Of a stretch of 22,983 nt of DNA, positions 15,957 through 22,625 are shown piece after piece (the first letter of the stretch is position 1; every line of letters begins with the position of its first letter). This DNA is from a virus, in the IMG/VR virus record IMGVR_UViG_3300045135_001970, positions 1 through 22,983 of that record; one strand, 5' to 3'. The translations under genes and the position numbers were made by a program. A model generated the notes under the pieces. The model was not told the DNA's origin. It searched no databases and worked only from the letters and a program-made list of their open reading frames with translations.

Positions 15957-16619
15957 ACAGGGTCAGTCTCTGGACCACTATTCATTAAAGAACTACTTGA
16001 TCGTGACGTACCTACAGTAGGTGTTGTAATCGGTGCTTCTGACTGTGCGACTACGTGTAAGAATACACTAGATACGTTGAAGTCCCTGGATAGAATTGCT
16101 CTTGCTACAAAATCACCAGTTGTTATTACCTATTTAGATAACAACGATTTTGACAACCGTAGTAAGGTGGATATTTTAGCCACTAAGACTATCTCAGCAC
16201 TATCTGCTTTAGTAGCGCCAAACAACAAGGAGTTAGATAGTCGCGACATCTCCACTTGGATCAACTTCAATCGCGTATCCTCCATTGAACCTCAGTTGGT
16301 TACGTTATCCGTATACAACGAGCATGATGAGATCGATGAGTCTAACGAGGCTGTTTCTGTGGCTACACTGTTGCGTAATTACGATAGTGCGGCACCCAAG
16401 TTAAATGCAGATTACAGTACTGTGGGTTATCGCACGGAAGAGTCAAACGATGGTCCGGACATCACATGCGTGATTGAGTTAGGTAAGGTTCCTAAGATCC
16501 ATTCATCAGTGTTGGAACGTAAGTCGAAGTTCGAAGAGTTAGAGGAGTCACGTTCGCGTGGGCGCTACTCCATCTCTGGTGACGATGATGACGTTACAGA
16601 TAGCTGCCTAGTGCTGTAA
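15957..16619 (+). CDS. phuZ: Phage tubulin PhuZ, exon 2 (residues 102-321)
   Basis: Exon 2 begins TGSVSGPLFIKELL. Joined to STAGG it gives AGGTGSVSGPLFIKEL, which aligns without gaps to the tubulin signature GGGTGSGMGTLLISKI. Then come the strand VPTVGVVIGAS and a T5/T6 region, and the T7 catalytic loop LDSRDIST with D195 and D198, spaced as in the PhuZ catalytic pair (D187/D190 in 201phi2-1). The chain ends in an acidic tail, SGDDDDVTDSCLVL; in known PhuZ proteins such a tail contacts the next subunit in the filament. An ATG at 15945 lies in the intron tail and keeps this frame open, so a routine gene call would report a separate 224-residue protein. I see no ribosome site before it. An 11-pair hairpin follows. 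Confidence 0.85.
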   Translation, partial: TGSVSGPLFIKELLDRDVPTVGVVIGASDCATTCKNTLDTLKSLDRIALATKSPVVITYLDNNDFDNRSKVDILATKTISALSALVAPNNKELDSRDISTWINFNRVSSIEPQLVTLSVYNEHDEIDESNEAVSVATLLRNYDSAAPKLNADYSTVGYRTEESNDGPDITCVIELGKVPKIHSSVLERKSKFEELEESRSRGRYSISGDDDDVTDSCLVL

Positions 16620-16631
16620 TAAACCCATAAC

Positions 16632-16658
16632 GATTCCTCTCCAATCAGGAGAGGAATC
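16632..16658 (+). terminator. Hairpin after phuZ
   Basis: GATTCCTCTCC and GGAGAGGAATC form a perfect 11-pair stem with an AATCA loop, 13 bases after the phuZ stop. No T-run follows, so termination may be partial or the stem may protect the mRNA end. A second stem, CTCAGA/TCTGAG, lies at 16682-16698. Confidence 0.65.
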
Positions 16659-16699
16659 TATGCCCGCATGTCCCAGAGGCCCTCAGAGCTCTTCTGAGA

Positions 16700-16751
16700 G
16701 TACTTGTATAAAAATATATACAGCAGCTATATATGAGAGCAAACAAGGTCT
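16700..16751 (+). promoter_or_regulatory. AT-rich promoter-like stretch before small-gene array
   Basis: TGTATAAAAATATATACA (about 16705-16722) is an interrupted inverted repeat (TGTATA/TATACA). A second AT word, GCTATATATGAG, follows. Its place after two hairpins and 60 bases before a strong ribosome site suggests a promoter for the array. Confidence 0.45.
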
Positions 16752-16768
16752 GTGAAGTCCCTAAGAAT

Positions 16769-16779
16769 AAAAGGAGGTG
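16769..16779 (+). promoter_or_regulatory. Strong ribosome binding site that decides a TTG start
   Basis: AAAAGGAGGTG is the strongest Shine-Dalgarno match I noticed in the window. It is 7 bases before TTG 16785. It lies inside the longer frame that begins at GTG 16752, so it rules against that upstream start. Confidence 0.8.
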
Positions 16780-16784
16780 TGATT

Positions 16785-17177
16785 TTGGAAAGCTATACAT
16801 TAATATTTGATAGCCTTGAGATACGCAGGCATCTGTCGCAACACTTAACCACTTTAGTGAGAGGATACAGATATAGTCTTGAGCAGGCTAGACGGTGGCA
16901 TAGTGACCAACTACACGGTTTGATAGCACAGTCATTGTTGCGTGTGTATGGGGTAGAATGCAATAGATCCATTACGGCTACCTGTCCTAGGGTAGAATCT
17001 AAGATAAATAATGACGCATTGGATGAGTTAGATCGATTGGTGTTCAGTGTCATAAGAATACCAGCTGGGTTCTCGCCACATATAGAACTGAAGGTACATA
17101 GCGATGTAGTTGTGATTACCGGCTACTATACAGCACAACAGTCTAATCAATATCCAAACAATCCTACTAGTGTGTAA
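16785..17177 (+). CDS. Small-array protein 1, unknown
   Basis: A 130-residue protein from TTG 16785. It begins with a short strand (SYTLIFDS), a helix (LEIRRHLSQHLTTLVRG) and a second long helix. It closes with a helix (DALDELDRLVFSVI) and then a hydrophobic strand after a short turn (HSDVVVITGYY). That order (strand, helices, helix, turn with G/S-D, strand of V/I) recurs in the next six genes, although sequence identity is very low. No catalytic or membrane feature is seen. It opens the array after the probable promoter. Function unknown. Confidence 0.7.
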   Translation: MESYTLIFDSLEIRRHLSQHLTTLVRGYRYSLEQARRWHSDQLHGLIAQSLLRVYGVECNRSITATCPRVESKINNDALDELDRLVFSVIRIPAGFSPHIELKVHSDVVVITGYYTAQQSNQYPNNPTSV

Positions 17178-17192
17178 GGACAGAGAACAATA

Positions 17193-17621
17193 ATGAATAA
17201 ACTAATATTGCCTACAAGAGAACTAGCGGAGATGCTGGCTTCGTCTAGTAAGGATTTTTTTACACCACACGGATTAGATATACCGCCTCTAAAGTCTTGG
17301 ATAGATATACTAGAAGTGGCCGTTTCTGATTACTTTCATACGCGCTGTAAGTGGAATGATAGTGGTAAGACTCTTCTACCAGCCACACTCAGAGAGAAGT
17401 TCGAGTGGTTTGATGAGGCGTGTGACTTCTCAAATTGCTGGTATATGGAAGTGTTTGATCCGTTCGACCTAAGGATTATGGAGCTTTTAAATAAAGTAGG
17501 GGGACTTACAGGTTGGGAAGAATGGTCTATCAGTGTAGTAGCTGGCGACCTAGTGGTGGTGATTCAGGAGGATCACCGTATCTTAGAATGGCATAGACAG
17601 AATGGTGTTCCGTATGAGTAA
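17193..17621 (+). CDS. Small-array protein 2, unknown
   Basis: A 142-residue acidic protein, 15 bases after the previous stop, with AAGGA some 12 bases before the ATG. Layout: strand and helix at the start (LILPTRELAEMLASS), a proline turn then helix (DIPPLKSWIDILEVAVSDYF), and a tryptophan-rich middle. A late helix (LRIMELLNKVGGLTGW) leads to the closing strand VVAGDLVVVIQED. The last part is the clearest form of the motif shared along the array. It overlaps the next gene. No family recognised. Confidence 0.7.
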   Translation: MNKLILPTRELAEMLASSSKDFFTPHGLDIPPLKSWIDILEVAVSDYFHTRCKWNDSGKTLLPATLREKFEWFDEACDFSNCWYMEVFDPFDLRIMELLNKVGGLTGWEEWSISVVAGDLVVVIQEDHRILEWHRQNGVPYE

Positions 17622-18090
17622 GACATACTTAATATCTCTTGCAGCACTTGAAAGGGAGCTTAGGGATGTACTTAGACAGAATGTAAAACCATCTACTCTA
17701 GCCGACGTAATAAATATCTACCCTATAATAGACGACATTTTACTTCAGCAGATATACGGTAATATACCTAGAGAGATGTTGAATGAGGACGCATTCTCTA
17801 TGTTGTCGCACTATAGACTACCCCCTGATAGAATATTGTCAGTAATAGAGCTACTTAAATCCACCTTAAACTCGACGATAGAAAGAACGATCGGTGGTTT
17901 GACTAGGTGGTCCGATTACGACTATCAGATGGTGGCTGGCTGTACTTTAATTCTTACAGACAATGGTGATGGTAGGGATAGACTGATTGCGGAACTACAA
18001 AGAAAGTTAAGTGAGAGAGAATTAGAACATGGCGATGCATTCGAAAAGCTTTACGGGAGAAGGGAGTGTAATCCTACCTATAGTAGATAA
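17614..18090 (+). CDS. Small-array protein 3, unknown
   Basis: 158 residues from ATG 17614, which overlaps the previous stop by 8 bases; ATG 17602 in the same frame would add four residues, and neither has a good ribosome site, as expected for coupled translation. Layout: strand and helix (TYLISLAALERELRDVL), proline then helix (KPSTLADVINIYPIIDDIL), late helix (SVIELLKSTLNSTIERTIGG), then YDYQMVAGCTLILTDNG. It carries an extra charged C-terminal helix (about 125-150) absent from its neighbours. The last 62 bases overlap the next gene. Confidence 0.65.
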   Translation: MSKTYLISLAALERELRDVLRQNVKPSTLADVINIYPIIDDILLQQIYGNIPREMLNEDAFSMLSHYRLPPDRILSVIELLKSTLNSTIERTIGGLTRWSDYDYQMVAGCTLILTDNGDGRDRLIAELQRKLSERELEHGDAFEKLYGRRECNPTYSR

Positions 18091-18457
18091 ATGGATTTTC
18101 CAAGATAGTGTCTTAACTGAACTGGATGACCTAGGTCATAGTCCGGAAGATTTAATTGCTGATGTTGTTCAGATATGGCTTACCATGAGAACAGCCTCGT
18201 GTTCACCTCGGAGCGTAGAGGAGGTGGTGTCAATGACACTACCTGAGTATATGTACGACCTCGTTGTGTTCAATTTGGATACTTACAGATCTCTTGAATG
18301 TATGGTGGTTAAAGCAGTTAAGGAATACCTACCTATCTTGGATAGGGTATTTATAAACCCCATGGATTTATTCCAGCTGTATTTTGAAAGTTTTTGCGGG
18401 GACGGAATAGTACTTGTTGCTGAGTATGGAGGAATGAATGATAAGCTGGGTTGTTAG
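18029..18457 (+). CDS. Small-array protein 4, unknown
   Basis: 142 residues from ATG 18029, overlapping the previous gene by 62 bases. The long overlap and the weak GAGAGA ribosome site leave the start uncertain. GGAGAAGGGAG at 18055-18065 looks like a ribosome site, but no standard start codon in this frame follows it. The protein has proline-helix (HSPEDLIADVVQIWLTM), late helix (ECMVVKAVKEYLPILDRVF) and closing strand (CGDGIVLVAEYGG), matching the array pattern. Acidic and soluble. Confidence 0.6.
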   Translation: MAMHSKSFTGEGSVILPIVDKWIFQDSVLTELDDLGHSPEDLIADVVQIWLTMRTASCSPRSVEEVVSMTLPEYMYDLVVFNLDTYRSLECMVVKAVKEYLPILDRVFINPMDLFQLYFESFCGDGIVLVAEYGGMNDKLGC

Positions 18458-18782
18458 TACTGAATTACTTTGGTTTATGATGGATGATAAGTCGGAAGAA
18501 CTACCGTTAAACTGTTTTCACGATACGGATATATTAGAGCACGCAATACAGACAGCGGTGACTGGAGTGGAATCTGTTAATGATAGGGAATTGTTGTTTG
18601 AGATATGTGGACTATCTAAAGACGGAGAGGGTATGTCTTTCCTTAGTTCTAAGTTAGGTGAGTTCATTGATGAACTTATAGAGGCGACTGAGTTGATACT
18701 GGAGAGATCTTTGGGTGTGTATGCTTTTGAGACATACGACTACGATTGGATGGGTAGAGACATTATTGTGTCTACAGAATAA
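18438..18782 (+). CDS. Small-array protein 5, unknown
   Basis: 114 residues from ATG 18438, with TGGAGGA 5 bases upstream inside the end of the previous gene, so the start is coupled to it. The N-terminal strand (ISWVVSTELLWFM) is followed by a helix (DTDILEHAIQTAVTGVE), a late helix (FIDELIEATELILERSLGVY) and a closing strand (WMGRDIIVSTE). Strongly acidic. It fits the array pattern and is the shortest member. Confidence 0.65.
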   Translation: MISWVVSTELLWFMMDDKSEELPLNCFHDTDILEHAIQTAVTGVESVNDRELLFEICGLSKDGEGMSFLSSKLGEFIDELIEATELILERSLGVYAFETYDYDWMGRDIIVSTE

Positions 18783-18797
18783 CTAGATGAGGTGGTT

Positions 18798-19175
18798 ATG
18801 TACGAATTCGAATCGCCTCATGCGGGTGAAAGACTCATTACTCTTGAAACCTCTACCATATTGGTGGAGTTAGAAGAACGACTCTATGGGCTGGAGTACT
18901 TCGAATACGACCTCCCTGAACTCATGTCTATTTTAGTGGAGGCTATCTCCATAAACCCAAACCACACTCCTGATGGTAGGGAAGACTATCTTACCCGATA
19001 CATTAGTGCTTACTGTACAGTGGCTGACACCGAACATTCTGTAATGTGCGTGATGTTGACCTTCGTGAGAAAGGTTGAGGCCAGACTTTGGTTATTGGGA
19101 CTTGCTAAGGGTAGTGAAGTGGTGAGGTTTGTTGGGTTGTCTGGTAAGGATATAATGGTTGGAGTCAGTGGATGA
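18798..19175 (+). CDS. Small-array protein 6, unknown
   Basis: 125 residues from ATG 18798; GAGG is 5 bases upstream, which favours it over GTG 18792. It has a helix (STILVELEERLYGLEYF), an exact proline-helix (YDLPELMSILVEAISI), a late helix (MLTFVRKVEARLWLLGLA) and a closing strand (LSGKDIMVGVSG). The D-x-P-x-L form here is close to that of array protein 2. The stop overlaps the next start (ATGA). Confidence 0.65.
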   Translation: MYEFESPHAGERLITLETSTILVELEERLYGLEYFEYDLPELMSILVEAISINPNHTPDGREDYLTRYISAYCTVADTEHSVMCVMLTFVRKVEARLWLLGLAKGSEVVRFVGLSGKDIMVGVSG

Positions 19176-19519
19176 TTACGGTATTTATCGAACTGAATGG
19201 TGTGAGGGATCTAGTTGATGCTATAGATGCACACATGGCCTCTAACGATTACGACGTAGGTAGCGGTTTGAGACTAACAAACACTATCCTTAACCATGAG
19301 TTGGGAATTAGCATAGTGGAGTGTCCTCTAGAACACCATTTTGATTATAGTCTATTGTCGCATCACGTGAGTCAGTTAATGGCTGAACTATTAAGTGTTT
19401 TGACTATACACGCCATACCCGACATAAACATATGTAATGCATTGGTAACCACACGCAGTGGTGCGTGTGTATTATACGTAGATGAATACGAACAGGAGAA
19501 TAGTAATGCTCGTAAGTGA
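19172..19519 (+). CDS. Small-array protein 7, unknown
   Basis: 115 residues; ATGA overlap with the previous gene shows coupled translation. Strand and helix at the start (ITVFIELNGVRDLVDAIDAH), middle helix (RLTNTILNHELGI), late helix (HVSQLMAELLSVLTIHAI) and closing strand (RSGACVLYVDEYEQE). It fits the array pattern, though the proline before the middle helix is replaced by glycine. The next gene's start at 19506 overlaps its last codons. Confidence 0.65.
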   Translation: MITVFIELNGVRDLVDAIDAHMASNDYDVGSGLRLTNTILNHELGISIVECPLEHHFDYSLLSHHVSQLMAELLSVLTIHAIPDINICNALVTTRSGACVLYVDEYEQENSNARK

Positions 19520-19907
19520 TGTACGAATTGGAGACACCGTTGACTTCCAATTACATACCAATTCAGCGTTGCCTTTAAAATACCTAGGTGTAAAAGTGTT
19601 GGCCGTATTGGATCTAGGTACGGCCAGACTGTTTAGTCCGGTAGAGTCTTACCATACAAGTATCTACCCTACATTACCGGAAGGAACACCTAACGACGCT
19701 AACGACTACCTATACTTTAAGCTACAACAGATGAATGGCGAGGTTGTTTGTATAGGTCAACCATGGGTTCGTGAGGAGACTCTTGCTGTAGCAGGTAGGT
19801 CTACATTACAAGTCACTATCGACAATGTTACTGTAGAAGATATACCTAAAGTGGTAGAGGCATTGAGTTCCAACGGATATACGGTATCTGAAACAAAGAC
19901 CGTGTAG
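19506..19907 (+). CDS. Small protein with SH3-like N-terminus and alpha/beta C-terminus
   Basis: 133 residues from ATG 19506, chosen because CAGGAG ends 7 bases upstream; the longer frame from 19482 is rejected. It differs from the seven genes before it. The N-terminal part (VSDVRIGDTVDFQL and LKYLGVKVLAVLDLGTARLF) suggests a small beta-barrel. The end (TLQVTIDNVTVEDIPKVVEALSSNGYTV) has a strand-helix-strand pattern. No known function. It is in the same transcript as the array and 27 bases before the macrodomain gene. Confidence 0.65.
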   Translation: MLVSDVRIGDTVDFQLHTNSALPLKYLGVKVLAVLDLGTARLFSPVESYHTSIYPTLPEGTPNDANDYLYFKLQQMNGEVVCIGQPWVREETLAVAGRSTLQVTIDNVTVEDIPKVVEALSSNGYTVSETKTV

Positions 19908-19934
19908 GTATTTCTGTAGTTCGAGGTAGCTGTT

Positions 19935-20378
19935 TTGGCTGATTTTAAAATAACCACAGGAAACATCTTCGACAGTAAGGCGGATGCACTAGTGTGTCCC
20001 GTCAACTGTGTTGGTGTGATGGGTAAAGGACTAGCCTTATCATTTAAACGTAAGTTTCCAGGACTCCATGAGAACTATAGTCGAGCCTGCGAGGAAGGAG
20101 GATTTACCATAGGATCCATTCACGCCTATGAGTCTTTAAATAGGGTAATACTATCCCTACCTACTAAACTACACTGGAGAAACCCTAGTGAGGTGGAGTA
20201 CGTGAGGGATGGGTTAAAGGGACTGGTCGCCGCTACACGTAGTCTTAACATTAAATCCATAGCGTTACCTATGTTAGGGTGTGGTTGTGGTGGACTTGAC
20301 TTTGATCTGGATGTATATCCACTAATGGTGGATATTCTTTCGAGTACTGACCTCGACTATGAGATTTATGTAAACTAA
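19935..20378 (+). CDS. DarG-type macrodomain ADP-ribosyl hydrolase
   Basis: 147 residues from TTG 19935, with GAGGT 7 bases upstream. It is a complete single macrodomain. TTGNIFDSKADALVCPVNCV (8-27) holds the adenine-binding acidic position and the N of the NCVGVMGKG loop. ILSLPTKLHWRNPS (72-85) carries K78 at the place of the catalytic lysine of Thermus DarG. IALPMLGCGCGGLDF is the diphosphate-binding loop. DarG removes ADP-ribose from DNA modified by the toxin DarT; this protein lacks the second, DarT-binding domain of DarG. The likely role is to reverse DarT-type host defence or other ADP-ribosylation. Appr-1''-phosphate processing is a weaker alternative. It precedes a strong terminator. 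Confidence 0.88.
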   Translation: MADFKITTGNIFDSKADALVCPVNCVGVMGKGLALSFKRKFPGLHENYSRACEEGGFTIGSIHAYESLNRVILSLPTKLHWRNPSEVEYVRDGLKGLVAATRSLNIKSIALPMLGCGCGGLDFDLDVYPLMVDILSSTDLDYEIYVN

Positions 20379-20379
20379 T

Positions 20380-20406
20380 AGAGGGTTCTAACGAACCCTC
20401 TTTTTT
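20380..20406 (+). terminator. Rho-independent terminator
   Basis: GAGGGTTC and GAACCCTC form a perfect 8-pair stem with a TAAC loop, followed by TTTTTT. It ends the array and macrodomain transcript, just before the polymerase leader. Confidence 0.92.
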
Positions 20407-20464
20407 ATGCCGTAAAAAAAGATTTTGGATAGCTATGTATGAACAGTGATGCGACAGGTAAAAT

Positions 20465-22594
20465 ATGATGAATTTGTTCCACCTAGACCCTACAGAATAT
20501 GTGCGTGATTTCAATATCCGATCCAATTACGTAGAAGACACCAGTTTTTATATCTCCACCATGACCGACGCTCCTTTGGATGAGGTTAGGGATTTTACTG
20601 TAGAAAAGTTAAAGGACGGTACATTCAACGTAGTGGATCCAGAGGTACTAGTAACAAATAGAGCACCTAATGGTGATAGAAGTTTACATCAAACAACATT
20701 TAGCGAATACCTCCACCATATCGAATCAAATGGACACATCGTTAGTCCTTCAGGTACGGTCTACACCAATCCGAACATAGAGAGATCTTACTTATCGAAG
20801 TATATCGAAGGTAATATAGACAAGCGGAATAAGGTAAAACATTTAAAGTTTGTCAGGAAGCAAGAGGGTGACAAACAGGGCGCACAAGACGCCGATAGAC
20901 TACAGTCAACCTTTAAGGTTAAAAACAATTCCTTATCCGGCGCACATGCCTCAAAGGGTACTATGTTATTTAACCTATCTAACCACCCTACTTTAACAAG
21001 TACTTGTTGTAGTACTACCAGTTACGCCAACGCCAACAATGAGCGTTTTCTTTTTGGAAATAGACACTACTACCATCCTGACGTAGCCATGGATAACATA
21101 GTGTCTGTTGTTAGAAACGCAGACATGGACTTAATACATAAGGCTATAGAAGAGTACGACCTAGTGTGTCCTACTGTAGAGCAGGTTTGTGAGTCCGTAT
21201 ACGAGTCATGCAAGTATTACTTCCGTGACGCTGAATTCATAGAGTATAGAGTTAAACCATTCCTGGAGAAGCTCACTCCGGAACAACTGGCTGCATATTA
21301 CTACAGTAACAACTTTAAGGCACTTAGAGATCTTAATGAGAAGTTCGTATGGGACTTCCTAGACAAACTGAGCACACAATCCCACAGTAGAGTGGATGAT
21401 CCTGAGAAGGTCATCTCATCTGCGGATGGCGACCTTATGGCTTACATTGGTGTACTATGTATGGACATCACTCGTGGTACTACATTAAAGGCCGTATCTA
21501 AGAACAATCCAGAAGGCTACAATACCATCGCATCTACCATCCTCACTGTGACAGAGACACTAGAGTCGTATAGAACCTTGATTAGAGCGTTTTGGGTAAC
21601 TAAGAGTCAGCCATCGAATATGGCTGCATTTAGTAGTGCGGTCAGAAAGGGAGTGGTTGTTTCGGATACAGACTCAACCATCTTTACACTACAGGAATGG
21701 GTCATTTGGTTCGAAGGTAAGTTAAGTTTCAGTGATAAGGCCGTAAAAATATCCGCAGCTTTAACATACATCGTCTCAATGTGTACTATTCACCTATTAG
21801 CTAACATGTCAGCTAGTATCGGTGTGGTGAGTGAGAAGCTCTTTCAGATAGCCATGAAGAATGAATTCCTGATGCCTGTCGTCATAATGACTAGTAGAGG
21901 TAAGCACTATACTTACTACAATTCAGTGTGTGAAGGTAACGTATACGAGGAACTGGATTTTGTTACAAAAGGTGTTGGTCTGAAGAACTCCAAACTACCA
22001 AAGCATGTGATCAATAGGCTGGAGGAGTTTATTAAGGCTATTATGGACACCATTATGGCTGAACAACCAGTGTCCTTAGAGTGGGCTGTGAAGTATGCGG
22101 GAGATATAGAGAGGGAGATTTATAGGTCTTTGGCAGACGGAGAGATTGACTACTTGAGTATGGGTAGAATTAATCCTAGATCTAACTATAAGAACCCTAC
22201 AGCATCGGCATTTGTCTATGATGAGATATGGAATAAAGGCTTCTCTGGTAAGTATGGCCCAGCCCCAGAACCTACCTATAGTACAGTTAAAGTAAATCTA
22301 ACTACTGGCTCTAAGACGAAAGTTAGTGCTTGGCTAGAGTCCATTGAGGATATAGAGTTGAGGGATAGTATCCAAACAGCCTTGGGTGATCATGGTAGAC
22401 TAGATGGGTTTCCTACTATGCAGATACCGTTGGAGATTGCTGTGTCCTCCGGCATCCCTAAAGAGCTCAGAGGCATTATCGACTCTAGAGAACTAGTGGC
22501 CACAACTATGGATGGCTATTACCTAATCCTAGAGTCTCTGGGTATCTACGCCAACGATGGTCAAAGACAGCGATTGGTGTCTGATGACTACTAG
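20465..22594 (+). CDS. Family B DNA polymerase, palm/fingers half (split enzyme)
   Basis: 709 residues; ATG 20465 (or 20468) follows CAGG, and an in-frame stop lies two codons upstream, so the chain starts here. Motifs in order: the motif A region at the very N-terminus (LDPTEY, then RDFNI, residues 7-18, with D8 the candidate metal ligand); NGHIVSPSGTVY (89-100); motif B K151..NS(155-156)..G159; motif C SDTDS (400-404, with D401 and D403 the metal ligands); K480-H-Y482 and TKG (501-503) as in the thumb-side KxY and KG motifs. The 3'-5' exonuclease and N-terminal domains are missing and must be encoded elsewhere. Motifs B and C are about 245 residues apart, against about 60 in RB69, so there is a large insertion. 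It replicates phage DNA, in phiKZ-type phages inside the phage nucleus. Confidence 0.85.
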   Translation: MMNLFHLDPTEYVRDFNIRSNYVEDTSFYISTMTDAPLDEVRDFTVEKLKDGTFNVVDPEVLVTNRAPNGDRSLHQTTFSEYLHHIESNGHIVSPSGTVYTNPNIERSYLSKYIEGNIDKRNKVKHLKFVRKQEGDKQGAQDADRLQSTFKVKNNSLSGAHASKGTMLFNLSNHPTLTSTCCSTTSYANANNERFLFGNRHYYHPDVAMDNIVSVVRNADMDLIHKAIEEYDLVCPTVEQVCESVYESCKYYFRDAEFIEYRVKPFLEKLTPEQLAAYYYSNNFKALRDLNEKFVWDFLDKLSTQSHSRVDDPEKVISSADGDLMAYIGVLCMDITRGTTLKAVSKNNPEGYNTIASTILTVTETLESYRTLIRAFWVTKSQPSNMAAFSSAVRKGVVVSDTDSTIFTLQEWVIWFEGKLSFSDKAVKISAALTYIVSMCTIHLLANMSASIGVVSEKLFQIAMKNEFLMPVVIMTSRGKHYTYYNSVCEGNVYEELDFVTKGVGLKNSKLPKHVINRLEEFIKAIMDTIMAEQPVSLEWAVKYAGDIEREIYRSLADGEIDYLSMGRINPRSNYKNPTASAFVYDEIWNKGFSGKYGPAPEPTYSTVKVNLTTGSKTKVSAWLESIEDIELRDSIQTALGDHGRLDGFPTMQIPLEIAVSSGIPKELRGIIDSRELVATTMDGYYLILESLGIYANDGQRQRLVSDDY

Positions 22595-22603
22595 GGCATA
22601 GAC

Positions 22604-22623
22604 GGAGTCCCAGATGGGACTCC
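22604..22623. terminator. Hairpin between convergent genes
   Basis: GGAGTCCC and GGGACTCC form a perfect 8-pair stem with an AGAT loop, 9 bases after the polymerase stop and 3 bases from the end of the minus-strand gene. AATT follows. It may serve both directions, though T-runs are short. Confidence 0.7.
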
Positions 22624-22625
22624 AA

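Noticed and set aside
16752-16784. Extended start of array protein 1 at GTG 16752
   Set aside because: The strong AAAAGGAGGTG site lies inside this extension and points to TTG 16785.
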